Positions 17,084-24,288 of a DNA stretch of 37,987 nt are shown here, piece after piece. Source of the DNA: Rubrimonas cliftonensis (GTDB taxonomy: Bacteria; Pseudomonadota; Alphaproteobacteria; Rhodobacterales; Rhodobacteraceae); the NCBI RefSeq assembly GCF_900107585.1, contig NZ_FNQM01000022.1, positions 1-37,987 of the forward strand. Direction: 5' to 3'. Position numbers and translations under genes: made by a program. The notes under the pieces were generated by a model. The model was not told the DNA's origin. It searched no databases and saw only the letters and a list, made by a program, of their open reading frames with translations. Position 1 is the stretch's first letter; the number at the start of each line of letters is the position of its first letter.

Positions 17084-17140
17084 GCCCGCCCGCCGCTGCG
17101 CCGACCCCCTTGGGTGAGGCCGGCGCGGCGGCGGGCGGGC
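17084..17140 (+). terminator. 20-position hairpin after the recombinase operon
   Basis: Arms 17084-17103 and 17121-17140 pair with one G-T position around a 17-nt loop. It begins 14 nt after the recombinase stop, a normal terminator position, but no T-run follows. The segment 17113-17134 is identical over 22 bases to 17908-17929 in the next hairpin, so it is also a member of a repeat family. The rest of the gap to 17371 holds no supported gene; AGAAGGA at 17356-17362 is the next gene's ribosome binding site. Confidence 0.65.
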
Positions 17141-17371
17141 TGATCGAAGGCAAGGTCGGGGACGCGTTCGACGCAGCGCCGGCGAACGGCTGTCGCCGGA
17201 TCCAGCGCCCGAAGACCGACCGTGGGGTTACTGCAACAGTTCTGGATGACCTGCGGGTCCGGCCGACCTTTTCGCGCCCAGCGGCGCGCACCACGCTGCG
17301 CCGCTTGCGCGGCGCGGAACCCACCTCGTCATCGCCGCGATCGACACGGCGTCAAGAAGGAGCGTCTTTCC

Positions 17372-17782
17372 ATGTCCGTTCAGTCCGATCGCCCCGGCCT
17401 CGTCGCCGAGCTGTTCGCCATCGCCGTCGCCGACGCGCTCGTCGCGGTCGACCTCTCGCTGGGGGAGTGGGTCGCCGTGCTGGAGGCGCACAACGGCGGG
17501 TTCTCGGGGCGCCGCGCCTGGTTCGAGGAGAGCGCCCGAATGCAGCTCCGGCTGCTGGCGCAGGGCGTCCACGACGATGCGCCGAACGACAACCTCAACC
17601 TGGCCCGGCGGATCGACGCCTTGCCGACGCTCCAGAGTATCGCGATCATGGACGTCGTCGACCGCTTCTGGACTCCGAGCGGGATCGTGGAGGGCGGAAT
17701 GCAGGGCTTGCTGGAATCGCTGGGCGTCGTCTTCTCCAGAACCGGGCATGCGAGGCTCCGGCGCGCCGCCGCACTGGTGTAG
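17372..17782 (+). CDS. Hypothetical protein
   Basis: This 136-residue protein is not recognised. It is predicted to be mostly helical and soluble, with LFAIAVADALVAVDLSLGEWVAVLEAHNGGFSG-like alternation of hydrophobic and acidic residues in the first third and an IMDVVDRFWTPSGIVEGG segment in the last third. The start has AGAAGGA nine bases upstream. It is flanked on both sides by hairpins that share a 22-base stretch, like other small genes in this block, which suggests cargo of the recombinase-bearing element. Confidence 0.65.
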   Translation: MSVQSDRPGLVAELFAIAVADALVAVDLSLGEWVAVLEAHNGGFSGRRAWFEESARMQLRLLAQGVHDDAPNDNLNLARRIDALPTLQSIAIMDVVDRFWTPSGIVEGGMQGLLESLGVVFSRTGHARLRRAAALV

Positions 17783-17885
17783 TTCGATCGACGGCGGCGG
17801 CCTGCGGATCCGATCACGGACGTCGCGCGGCTCACGATCAAGGCGGGCACGCGCCCATCGTTGCGCGACATGCCGGGTCGCTTCT

Positions 17886-17929
17886 CCGCCGCCGCGCCGG
17901 CCCTGTTGGTGAGGCCGGCGCGGCGGCGG
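17886..17929. repeat. 17-bp perfect hairpin, TTGGT-loop family
   Basis: Arms 17886-17902 and 17913-17929 pair perfectly over 17 bases around the loop CTGTTGGTGA. Its 3' half shares 22 identical bases with the hairpin at 17084-17140. It lies 104 nt beyond the preceding stop. Confidence 0.75.
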
Positions 17930-18076
17930 CGCGGCTCCCGGGAGACGACGGGGCGGACCGGGCGACGGCCAGCCGGCGAGGAAGCGGCCGGTCGTCATGA
18001 CCGCGACGTCGGAAGTTCGCGCCGGCGACACGCGCATGCTCTTCCCCCGGCAGGCGGGCGGCGCGCCGGCCGCGTC

Positions 18077-18101
18077 CGACGGCTCTCTTGGTAAGCCGTC
18101 G
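18077..18101. repeat. 8-bp hairpin with a TTGGT loop
   Basis: CGACGGCT and AGCCGTCG pair perfectly around CTCTTGGTA; a bulge then allows five more pairs outside. The loop matches those of the hairpins at 17084 and 17886 in having TTGG(G)T before the 3' arm. Confidence 0.6.
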
Positions 18102-18292
18102 CGACGCAGGCAGCCGCCGGAACAGCGACGGCGCGCGCGCTTGCGGGCGTCGACGGCGCGGCGACCCCTCCGGATCCGGCGCCCTCGGCGTCGGGTCCGT
18201 CCGCCTGGCCGATCTCGCCGCACGCGCCTTCTCGCGCCGCCGCGCGCTCTTGACCGGACATTCCCGTCCGTCGCAGCGCGGAGACCACCCCC

Positions 18293-18742
18293 ATGACCGA
18301 CGTTTCCTTCCTCGACATCTGCGGGGGCTTCCTGCGCCAGCACGTGCTGTCGGCGCTGACCCGCAGCCTCGACGATGAGCCCGGCGACGACGCGGCCCGC
18401 GAGCCGCTGCTCGCTTGCGTGCGGGCCTGGGTCGCCGATCTCGCCGCCGGGTGGGACGCCGTCGCTCTGGAGCCAGCGCGGTTGGCGCACGTGCTGGAGA
18501 CGGTCTGGCGGCTATCCATCGTCCGACTGCTGCCGAGCCCCGACGCGGAGGGCCGCTTCGTCGACGTCGCCGTGCGGGCCGACCTTACGCGCGCGCTCGA
18601 CCTCGCCGTCGCCGCCGTCAGGGCGCTCGACCTGCTTCGGGACACCGATGTCATCGATCGCTTCAGCGCGCGGCGGTTCGCGCTGGTCGAGGCCATGGCG
18701 GACGCCGGGGATCCGAGAGCCGAGGTGCGCGGCACGGCGTAA
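18293..18742 (+). CDS. Hypothetical protein
   Basis: This 149-residue helical protein is not recognised. It shows a regular spacing of Leu, Ala and Val (FLRQHVLSALTRSL, LAHVLETVWRLSIVRLL, ALDLAVAAVRALDLL) that suggests a helical bundle. There is no signal peptide or membrane segment. The ATG is preceded by GGAG about eight bases upstream. It sits among other small genes of unknown function, each separated by hairpin-bearing spacers. Confidence 0.6.
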   Translation: MTDVSFLDICGGFLRQHVLSALTRSLDDEPGDDAAREPLLACVRAWVADLAAGWDAVALEPARLAHVLETVWRLSIVRLLPSPDAEGRFVDVAVRADLTRALDLAVAAVRALDLLRDTDVIDRFSARRFALVEAMADAGDPRAEVRGTA

Positions 18743-18771
18743 CGCCATCGGCGGGCCGCCCTCCGACCTCA

Positions 18772-18813
18772 GCGGTGGCCGCGGCGGTCCGGCCATGCCG
18801 TCGCGGCCGCCGC
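18772..18813. repeat. 16-bp inverted repeat ahead of the exonuclease gene
   Basis: Arms 18772-18787 and 18798-18813 pair over all 16 positions, two of them G-U, around a 10-nt loop. It fills the middle of the 105-bp gap before the exonuclease and could end the upstream transcript. Confidence 0.65.
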
Positions 18814-18847
18814 GTGTCCTTCGTGTTCACCAACCAGGGAGTATGTG

Positions 18848-19339
18848 ATGCGTTTCGTGTTCCTGGACTTCGAGGCCAGCGGTCTCCACCGGGACAGCTG
18901 GCCCATCGAGGTCGGCCTTGCCTGGATCGCCGACGGCGCCATCCGCGTCGAGGCGTCCCTCATTCGCCCCGACCCGGACTGGCCGATTGCGGCATGGTCG
19001 GCGGAGAGCGCCGCGGTGCACGGCATCCCGCTCGCCGAGCTTGCGACCGCTCCGCCCGCCGGGGCCGTCGCCGGCCGCTTCGCCGCCCTCATGTCCGATG
19101 CGCTGGTGCTGTCCGACGCGCCGGAATTCGACCAGCGCTGGCTCGATCGGCTGCTCGCGACGCTGCCCGAGCCGCCGGCAATCATCCTGCGGGACTTCGA
19201 CGCCGAGACGCACGGCGCCTTCACGGCCCATGCGCTCGACGCCGTCTACGAGCAGCTGAACCTGATCCGGGCGCCGCACCGCGCCGGCCCGGACGCCGCG
19301 CGGCTGGCGAAGGCATGGCTGGCGGGCTCGCGCAGGTGA
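18848..19339 (+). CDS. DnaQ-like DEDDh 3'-5' exonuclease
   Basis: This 163-residue single-domain protein fits the DEDDh exonuclease fold. Asp7 and Glu9 form motif I (VFLDFEASGL), SAAVHGIPLAEL is the usual region after it, motif II is SDAPEFDQRWLDRLL, and motif III is the HRAGPDA His/Asp pair. Such enzymes remove nucleotides from 3' ends in proofreading, repair or RNA trimming. It lacks any polymerase or accessory domain. Start ATG 18848 has GGGAG six bases upstream; a GTG one codon earlier is possible. In an element with its own primase it may serve replication or processing, which is inference. Confidence 0.75.
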   Translation: MRFVFLDFEASGLHRDSWPIEVGLAWIADGAIRVEASLIRPDPDWPIAAWSAESAAVHGIPLAELATAPPAGAVAGRFAALMSDALVLSDAPEFDQRWLDRLLATLPEPPAIILRDFDAETHGAFTAHALDAVYEQLNLIRAPHRAGPDAARLAKAWLAGSRR

Positions 19340-19609
19340 CCCGCGCCGCGCGGGACCACGGACGCTCCCGCCCCGCCGCGGCGGGGGCGCCCGAGCCCCA
19401 GCCCATCGGAGGACAGGGCGCAGGTCCGGGGCGCTGACCGCACGCGCGACGCCGGCTCCCTCGGGCGCAGCTGTCGTCGAGCGCGCGGCCTGCGCCGAAA
19501 GCGGAAGAAAGCGGGCGGTGGCGCGGCGGCGCGCGGAAGGCCGGCGCGGGCGACGTCGGCGAAGCCTTGAGCCGGGGTATTGTCCCCGGCGCCATCGGAA
19601 GGTTCCACC
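19340..19609. other. Spacer with a 7-bp hairpin
   Basis: No gene is supported. A perfect hairpin with arms GCCGGGG (19571-19577) and CCCCGGC (19584-19590) lies 20 bases before the next start. The ribosome binding site there is weak (GGAAGG). Confidence 0.5.
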
Positions 19610-20032
19610 ATGTCCGACGCCATCGCTCTCTGCTCGCCCGAAAGTCTCGCCCTGCTGCGCGCCGACGCCGCCGCGCGCGCTCGCGCGCTCACGGTCAACG
19701 CCCGCATCGCCGTAGCCGACGGCGCGCTCGCCCGGCTCGCGGCGCGCCACGCCGACGCGAGCGGGCGCCAGGCGGCGCGCCGGCTCGTCGCCGCCTTCCT
19801 TGCCGAGACGCCGTGGTCGCCAGCAACGGGCCGCGACCTAGCTGCGGTGATCCGCGCCCTCGCCGTGGCCGCGTCCCGCAGCCCGATGGCGGCGGCGCAG
19901 CTCGACGCGCCGCTCGCGCGGTTGCACGAGCTCGCCGCCCAGGCGCGGGCCCTGACGGCCGCGCAGGCCGCTGTCGCCGCCCTCGCGCCCGCCGACATGG
20001 CGGCGCTGCGGCTCGGCGTGAAGCGGCGCTGA
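19610..20032 (+). CDS. Hypothetical Ala-rich protein
   Basis: This 140-residue Ala-rich helical protein is not recognised. Repeated ARLAARHA/ALAVAAS-type segments suggest a helical bundle. The start has GGAAGG about six bases upstream. Its 3' half overlaps, on the opposite strand, the frame of the next gene. Of the two, the coding sense of this strand is better in the overlap, because the other frame turns into Arg/Gly-rich sequence there. Confidence 0.55.
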   Translation: MSDAIALCSPESLALLRADAAARARALTVNARIAVADGALARLAARHADASGRQAARRLVAAFLAETPWSPATGRDLAAVIRALAVAASRSPMAAAQLDAPLARLHELAAQARALTAAQAAVAALAPADMAALRLGVKRR

Positions 20033-20494
20033 GCCTGCCGGGGCCGTCGCGGCGCCCCGCTGCGGTGCGATCGATGCTGCCGTCGCGTCGGGCTGCGGCT
20101 CCGCGCGCGGCGCGACGGCGGCGGCGGCGTCGGCGATCTTCGGGTCGGTCATGACGGGCTCCTCAAGCTGCGCGATCGGGCTCGCGCACGGCGTGGCGGC
20201 GGCGGGCGCGGGACGCTTCGCGTCGGCATCCTTCGCCGCCGCGGCGGCCTCGAGCCGCGCGAGAACCGCGCGGCGTGAGGCCAGGTGCGCCAGCAACGCC
20301 GCGTGCGCCTCCCCCTCGAGCCGGTCGCGCTCGGCGTAGTGCGCCTCGAGAAGGGCGTCAAAAGTGGTGGCGGCGTCCGCCGCGATGCGCGCCATGCCGG
20401 CTTCTAGCGCCGCGTCGAGCGCCGCGACGTCGGCGTCGGACAGCAGCGCGAACGCGGTCGCCTCGGCGACGCAGGCGGTGCCTGTGGTCGTCAT
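19838..20494 (-). CDS. Hypothetical coiled-coil-like protein, convergent overlap
   Basis: A 218-codon frame starts at ATG 20494 behind GGGGGAACGG. The first 110 residues look real: a helical segment with LLSDADVAALDAALEAGM, then an acidic coiled-coil-like stretch (AHYAERDRLEGEAHAALLAHL). Residues after about 150 are Pro/Ala- then Arg/Gly-rich and overlap the convergent gene by 195 bases. The true product may be this whole frame, a longer-tailed descendant of a gene that lost its stop, or one that starts at an inner ATG (20152). No function is recognised. Confidence 0.45.
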   Translation of the reverse strand: MTTTGTACVAEATAFALLSDADVAALDAALEAGMARIAADAATTFDALLEAHYAERDRLEGEAHAALLAHLASRRAVLARLEAAAAAKDADAKRPAPAAATPCASPIAQLEEPVMTDPKIADAAAAVAPRAEPQPDATAASIAPQRGAATAPAGSAPLHAEPQRRHVGGREGGDSGLRGRQGPRLGGELVQPRERRVELRRRHRAAGRGHGEGADHRS

Positions 20495-20657
20495 GGGATC
20501 CGTTCCCCCGTGAAGCGCCGCGGTCGTGGGCGGCTGGGGAGCAGGTCGGTTCAGGCGGGAAATTCCGAGGCGCGCACCCCCCATAAAAACGATCCGCGCC
20601 CGCCGCTGACCAGCGTCGCGCCATGCTTGGCCACCCAGGCCGGACTTCCCCCGGCCT

Positions 20658-20725
20658 AGCGCCGCCTGGCGGCGCTGAGCCGTCGGGACGGCCGTCCCGA
20701 ACGAACCGGGCGCGGTGTGCCCGGT
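20658..20725. repeat. Cluster of three inverted repeats
   Basis: AGCGCCGCC-T-GGCGGCGCT at 20658-20676 is perfect. CGGGACGGCCGTCCCG at 20684-20699 is a full palindrome. ACCGGGC and GCCCGGT at 20705-20711 and 20719-20725 form a third. They lie 50-120 bases ahead of the gene at 20778. The rest of the gap from 20495 to 20777 has no supported gene. Confidence 0.7.
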
Positions 20726-20777
20726 CTTGACCCCCTTGCCCGTTCGTCCCGCACCCCCGGGGGTCGAGGAGACCGCC

Positions 20778-21242
20778 ATGTCGCTCAAACCCTTCAACGC
20801 CGTCGCAGCGCTTGTCGCGCTGCTGCTGTCGGACATCGCGCCCGCGGTGATGCGGCAGATCCGGACCGACCCCCGCGCGTGCGACAATCCCGGCTTCGCC
20901 GTCTCGATCGCTCGTCTCGAGACCTGGCTCTCCACGCTCGCCCGCCGCCGGGCCGCCGCCCTCACCGCCGCTCGCCTCGCCGAGGCGCTGCGTGCGGCCT
21001 TCATCATCGCGGCGAGTCGGGGCCGGATCGTCATCGACCGCCGCGACCGGGATGGCGGCCAGCTCGAGGTGGAGGCGAGCGATCTGGCGCTGGTCGAGAT
21101 TGTCCGTGAGCTCGCCGCAGCCCTCGACCATCGCCGCGGCGGCGCGGTTGCCGCGGCGTTCGACGCCTGGCGTGACGAAACCCTGGACAGGGCTTTCGCC
21201 CTCGGCCGCGCTGCCGCCCACGGCGAGCGGGGGGACGGGTAG
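20778..21242 (+). CDS. Hypothetical protein
   Basis: This 154-residue protein is not recognised. It starts with a hydrophobic helix (FNAVAALVALLLSDIAPAVM) that is probably not a signal peptide because no cleavage site follows. It continues with Arg/Ala-rich helices and a charged GRIVIDRRDRDGGQLEVEASDL strand-like region. GAGGAGACC lies just before the ATG. It is the last of the small genes with inverted repeats in front. Confidence 0.6.
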   Translation: MSLKPFNAVAALVALLLSDIAPAVMRQIRTDPRACDNPGFAVSIARLETWLSTLARRRAAALTAARLAEALRAAFIIAASRGRIVIDRRDRDGGQLEVEASDLALVEIVRELAAALDHRRGGAVAAAFDAWRDETLDRAFALGRAAAHGERGDG

Positions 21243-21579
21243 AACTCCCCTCTCAGTAATATACGTGCTGCCACACGACGTTGAGCGTGCGGCGCTTCGG
21301 CGGACCATGGGCAGGCTTCCCCGCCAGCTGGTTGGTCCACCGCCGGGTCGAGATGGCGTGGCCGTGATCCTACGGGCTCGGTCCGCGTCCCTTGGAGGCG
21401 CAGACCGCTGGCGTCACCGGATGGCGTCGGGCGGACACGCCGCAAGCCCCTCCCCCTTCGGGCGCACGGAGCCAAGGCTTTCCGTGAGCATCGCGGCGGC
21501 GCCCTGGCGACGGTGAGGTTGCCTCGCGCTGCCCTGCTCGATGGGCCCGCCCGGGCGCGAGGCGGCGGTTGCGGTCCGT
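21243..21579. other. Spacer without recognisable gene
   Basis: No domain-like frame or strong ribosome binding site is seen on either strand. This lies where the right end of the recombinase-bearing element would be expected, but no repeat matching the 7.5-7.9 kb region was found by eye. Confidence 0.35.
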
Positions 21580-22020
21580 CTATGCCGCGGGACGCGCCGA
21601 GATGGAACGCCGGGGCGTCCCGACCGCGGCCGGATCGGACACGGGCTTTCCGGAGCCGAGGAGCGCCGCCATCACCAGCTGCATCTCGCCGCGCGAAAAG
21701 ATGAAGTCGCGGAACGCCTCGATGGAGGGAACAGCGACGCCGCGCTCGCGCGCGACGTCGGCGAAGCACCCATACACGGTCTCCATCTCGCCGAGACGGC
21801 GATACGCCGCGGGACGCAGCGCATCGAGCCTGTCCACCTCGTCGAGCAGCGCCCCAATGGCGCCCGCAATCGCCGCATCACATTCAAGAGCGCGGGCCAG
21901 CCTCAGGCCCGCGTCGCCGTCCAGCGGACCGCTCGCGCCAAAGTTCCGGAGATCCGAGTGCGCCAGGCGCCAGCGCTTTCCCTCCAGAACCAGGACGAAC
22001 GCGCACCCCGCGCGCGCAGC
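21580..22020 (-). pseudogene. Hypothetical gene, 5' end cut by IS remnant
   Basis: On the minus strand a coherent protein runs from about 22020 to the stop at 21580: FVLVLEGKRWRLAHSDLRNF, DAAIAGAIGALLDEVDRLDAL, RLGEMETVYGCFADVARERG, then EAFRDFIFSRGEMQLVMAALL. The balanced composition argues for real coding sequence, unlike the antisense read-through of the IS that makes up the upstream part of the open frame. The N-terminus is missing where the IS5-type fragment begins. The function is not recognised. Confidence 0.5.
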
Positions 22021-22338
22021 CAGGTGCTGATCAGCGGCGCACGGCGCGGCCTGACGCCGGCGCTGGCGAAACTCCTGCGGCGCCGAAGCAGCATCGAGCC
22101 CGAGATCGGCCACATGAAGACCGACGGCAGGCTCGCGCGATGCGCCCTGAAGGGAACCCTCGGCGATGCGCTCTTCGCCGTCCTCTGCGGCTGCGGCCAC
22201 AACATCCGCAAGATCCTCGCCCACCTCAGGGCTCTCTTGCGCGCCATCGTGACCCTGATCCTGACGATCATCATCCCGCCGCAAGGCCGGCAAATCCCCT
22301 ACGCCGCAGCCTGATCGCATTGTTCAAAGCGAACTATC
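22021..22338 (+). mobile_element. IS5-type transposase C-terminus and right end, copy B (remnant)
   Basis: About 98 codons of an IS5-family DDE transposase remain: VLISGARRGLTPALAKLLRRR, then SSIEPEIGHMKTDGRL (the Glu of the DDE triad is in this IEPEIGHMK motif) and LKGTLGDALFAVLCGCGHNIRK. The frame stops at 22312-22314 and 24 bases of right end follow, to about 22338. The whole N-terminal two thirds is missing. The last 160 bases match copy A at 2036-2187 closely and in the same orientation. Confidence 0.85.
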
Positions 22339-22520
22339 GTTCTCGACCTGGCGCGGCTCTTGGACCTGCAGGCGCCGGGCCTCTACCCGGTGCGCATCCT
22401 CGACCACGAATGGCGCGCCCGCGGCGTCCACGAGGGCGACATCCTGATCGTCGACGCCGCGGCCGAGCCGTCGGCCGGCAAGGTCAGCGTCGCGTTCCTG
22501 TACGGCGTCATTGCCGATCT
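22339..22520 (+). pseudogene. UmuD/S24 peptidase-like fragment
   Basis: Directly after the IS end a frame reads LARLLDLQAPGLYPVRI, then GVHEGDILIVDAAAEPSAGKVSVAFL. This is the strand-rich core of UmuD/S24 self-cleaving peptidases (GDILIVDRA...GKVVVA in the family). The catalytic Ser-Met motif is replaced by LDHEWR, the Lys region is lost, and no good start exists. It appears to be a relic of an SOS-type umuD gene damaged when the IS arrived. Confidence 0.55.
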
Positions 22521-22561
22521 TGCGGAGCACGTGATATATCCTGAAAAGATATATTGGAGGA
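22511..22561 (+). promoter_or_regulatory. vapBC promoter, operator and ribosome binding site
   Basis: TTGCCG at 22511-22516 and ATATAT at 22534-22539, spaced by 17, make a plausible promoter. ATATATC (22534-22540) and GATATAT (22548-22554) form a perfect inverted repeat with a 7-base spacer over the -10 region, the expected type of site for VapB autorepression. GGAGGA at 22556-22561 lies four bases before the vapB ATG. Confidence 0.6.
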
Positions 22562-22565
22562 TCTC

Positions 22566-22823
22566 ATGGCCGACACGGCGAAGGTGTTTATGAGTGGGCG
22601 GTCGCAGGCTGTGCGACTGCCCAAAGCCTACCGGGTCGACGCCGCAGAAATGACCATCGAGCGCGTCGGCGACACGCTGGTCCTCCGGCCCGTCCGGCCG
22701 GACGCGTTGGAGCGGTTCTTGCAACAGCGTGACGCGCATCTCGCCGCGCACCCCGACGATGTCTTCCCCGACCGGGATCAAGCGGAATGGGACGACGGCG
22801 CCGTCGATAAAGCCTTTCGTTGA
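22566..22823 (+). CDS. vapB: VapB-type antitoxin (AbrB/MazE fold)
   Basis: This 85-residue protein has the swapped-hairpin AbrB-type N-terminus TAKVFMSGRSQAVRLPKAYRV, followed by EMTIERVGDTLVLRP and an acidic C-terminal tail (FPDRDQAEWDDG) that would wrap around and inhibit the toxin. In VapBC systems the antitoxin also binds the operator just upstream, and a fitting inverted repeat is present there. The stop overlaps the toxin's start as TGATG. The pair stabilises DNA or responds to stress, and is common in accessory regions. Confidence 0.9.
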   Translation: MADTAKVFMSGRSQAVRLPKAYRVDAAEMTIERVGDTLVLRPVRPDALERFLQQRDAHLAAHPDDVFPDRDQAEWDDGAVDKAFR

Positions 22824-23230
22824 TGGCGTACCTGCTCGACGCCAACGCGCTGATCTCGGTGCTGCGTCGTGGTAGCAAGTCGCCTGTTGCGACGCAGATG
22901 CGCGAGCACGCGGACGCGCTGTCGACGTCGATGCTTGCGGCGGAGGAACTCTACCGCGGCGCCTGGCGCAGCCAGCGCGTGGAGGAGAACCTGGTGTCCG
23001 TCGATAACCTGCTAGCCGTCGCGACGCCGCTAGACTTCACCCGCGAAGACGCGCGCGTCGCAGGCCAGCTCGACGCCACGCTCTCGGCCCGGGGCCAGCG
23101 CATCGGGCCGTTCGACACGCTAATCGCCGCCCAGGCGCTGGTGCGCGAGCTCGTGCTCGTCACGCACAACATGCGGGAGTTCGGGAAGGTTGACGGGCTG
23201 CGGACGGAGGACTGGGAAGCCGCCAAATAA
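22823..23230 (+). CDS. vapC: VapC toxin, PIN-domain ribonuclease
   Basis: This 135-residue PIN-domain protein starts with YLLDANALISVLRRG (first catalytic Asp), has a conserved Glu in AAEELYRGAW, a third acidic residue in IGPFDTLIAAQAL, and ends with the usual VTHNMREFGKVDGL/EDWE pattern. VapC toxins cut specific RNAs with a metal-dependent active site until VapB binds. All acidic positions are present, so it is probably active. It is coupled to vapB through TGATG. The stop codon lies inside the first unit of a 19-bp triple repeat. Confidence 0.9.
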   Translation: MAYLLDANALISVLRRGSKSPVATQMREHADALSTSMLAAEELYRGAWRSQRVEENLVSVDNLLAVATPLDFTREDARVAGQLDATLSARGQRIGPFDTLIAAQALVRELVLVTHNMREFGKVDGLRTEDWEAAK

Positions 23231-23278
23231 TCGCGTCTGCGCCAAATAATCGCGTCTGCGCCAAATAATCGCGTCTGC
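23222..23278. repeat. 19-bp unit repeated three times at the vapC end
   Basis: The unit GCCAAATAATCGCGTCTGC occurs at 23222-23240, 23241-23259 and 23260-23278 without a mismatch. The first unit contains the vapC stop codon. There are no spacers, so it is a tandem duplication and not a CRISPR. Confidence 0.95.
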
Positions 23279-23655
23279 GCCGTTCCCGCCGGTCGAAGCC
23301 TGTGGACGACTCACTCAGGTCCTGCCGTTCGTTGACGGCGGGTGCCGACCGGGGGGTATGGCAGCCTCTGCGCAGGAGCCGCCGTTCGCAGCGAGCGCAG
23401 CCGGCGAGCTTCGTCCAACTCCCGCTGAACCACACACGCCGGTCGGGGTCTGTGGGCGGCTCTCGCAGGAGCGGTCGCTCGCGTCCTGAAGTCTGCGCCT
23501 GTCATATCGGGTAGTGGCCGATCCATTGCGCCATGTCCGGGGTTTTGGAGAGCTCCTCAAGAAGCCGCCTTTCAAAGTCGGTCTCTGGGCAATGACGGGC
23601 GCGGCGGCAGTTGCGTTATTGCGGCCATCAGCCCAAGTCGCCTGCGCATCGGGCG
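23279..23655. other. Spacer between vapC and mxaX
   Basis: No gene is supported. Related segments, AGGAGCCGCCGTTCG and AGGAGCGGTCGCTCG, recur about 100 bases apart, as in intergenic sequences of many alphaproteobacteria. Genes on both sides converge here. This is where accessory DNA meets the methanol oxidation locus. Confidence 0.4.
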
Positions 23656-24288
23656 TCAGGCCGTGTCGAAATAGTCGATGGCCTTAACCACCAGCTCGGC
23701 GATGCTTGACGCCTTGAGCTTCTCGCGCAGCGAATGGCTGACATTGGCTACGGTCTTGTAGCTGACGCAGATGGCGCTGGCGATCTCGCGATAGGAGCGG
23801 CCCGCGGCGAGCATGCCGAGAATCTCCATTTCGCGTTCGGTGAGCCGGATCTCCGCCCCCGGCGAGCTTGGTCGGCTGAGCATCGCGATGCGCGTGGCGA
23901 TAGCCGGAGACACGTAGAAGCCGCCGCTCGACAGGGTGCTGAAGGCCGCGTTGATCTCCTCCGGGGGGCTGTCCTTGTTGACGAAGCCGTTGCAGCCGGC
24001 TTCAAGCGCGCGGCGCGCGATGATCGGGCTGCGGTGCATGGAGAATACCAGCACCGGCGTCCGCGCGTCGTGGAGACGGAGGCGCCGCAGCAGGCGCACG
24101 CCTGCCATCTTGTTGTCGCCAAAGGAAAGGTCCAGCACGATCATGTCCGGCCGATGGGCGCGGTAGGCCCGTAGTCCGGCAAGTGGAGACGCGGCCGAGT
24201 AGACGTCGCAGGCGCCGGATGCGCGGGCGATGCGCTCCCAGCCCTCGGCGACGACCGGATGATCGTCGATGATCAGGACGCTAGGCAT
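23656..24288 (-). CDS. mxaX: Response regulator MxaX-like (NarL/LuxR type)
   Basis: This 210-residue response regulator has a receiver domain with Asp8/Asp9, phosphoacceptor Asp53 (MIVLDLSFGD) and Lys105 (FVNKDSPPEE). A LuxR-type helix-turn-helix follows near 144-190 (LTEREMEILGMLAAG, YREIASAICVSYKTVANV). It overlaps the kinase gene by 8 bases (ATGCCTAG). The operon diverges from mxaF, the arrangement known for mxaZYX in Paracoccus, where it controls methanol oxidation genes. It likely binds in the shared upstream region. FlhR-type regulators are close relatives, so the symbol rests on position. Confidence 0.75.
   Translation of the reverse strand: MPSVLIIDDHPVVAEGWERIARASGACDVYSAASPLAGLRAYRAHRPDMIVLDLSFGDNKMAGVRLLRRLRLHDARTPVLVFSMHRSPIIARRALEAGCNGFVNKDSPPEEINAAFSTLSSGGFYVSPAIATRIAMLSRPSSPGAEIRLTEREMEILGMLAAGRSYREIASAICVSYKTVANVSHSLREKLKASSIAELVVKAIDYFDTA

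Larger units (their letters stand above)
17783..18292. other. 510-bp spacer with two hairpins
   Basis: No gene is supported, although GC-driven open frames overlap on both strands. The spacer holds the two hairpins listed separately, at 17886-17929 and 18077-18101. The next gene starts immediately afterwards, with only weak ribosome binding sequence (GGAGACC). Confidence 0.5.

Noticed and set aside
23222-23278. CRISPR-like repeat at the vapC end
   Set aside because: The three 19-bp units are directly joined without spacers and no cas genes are present.
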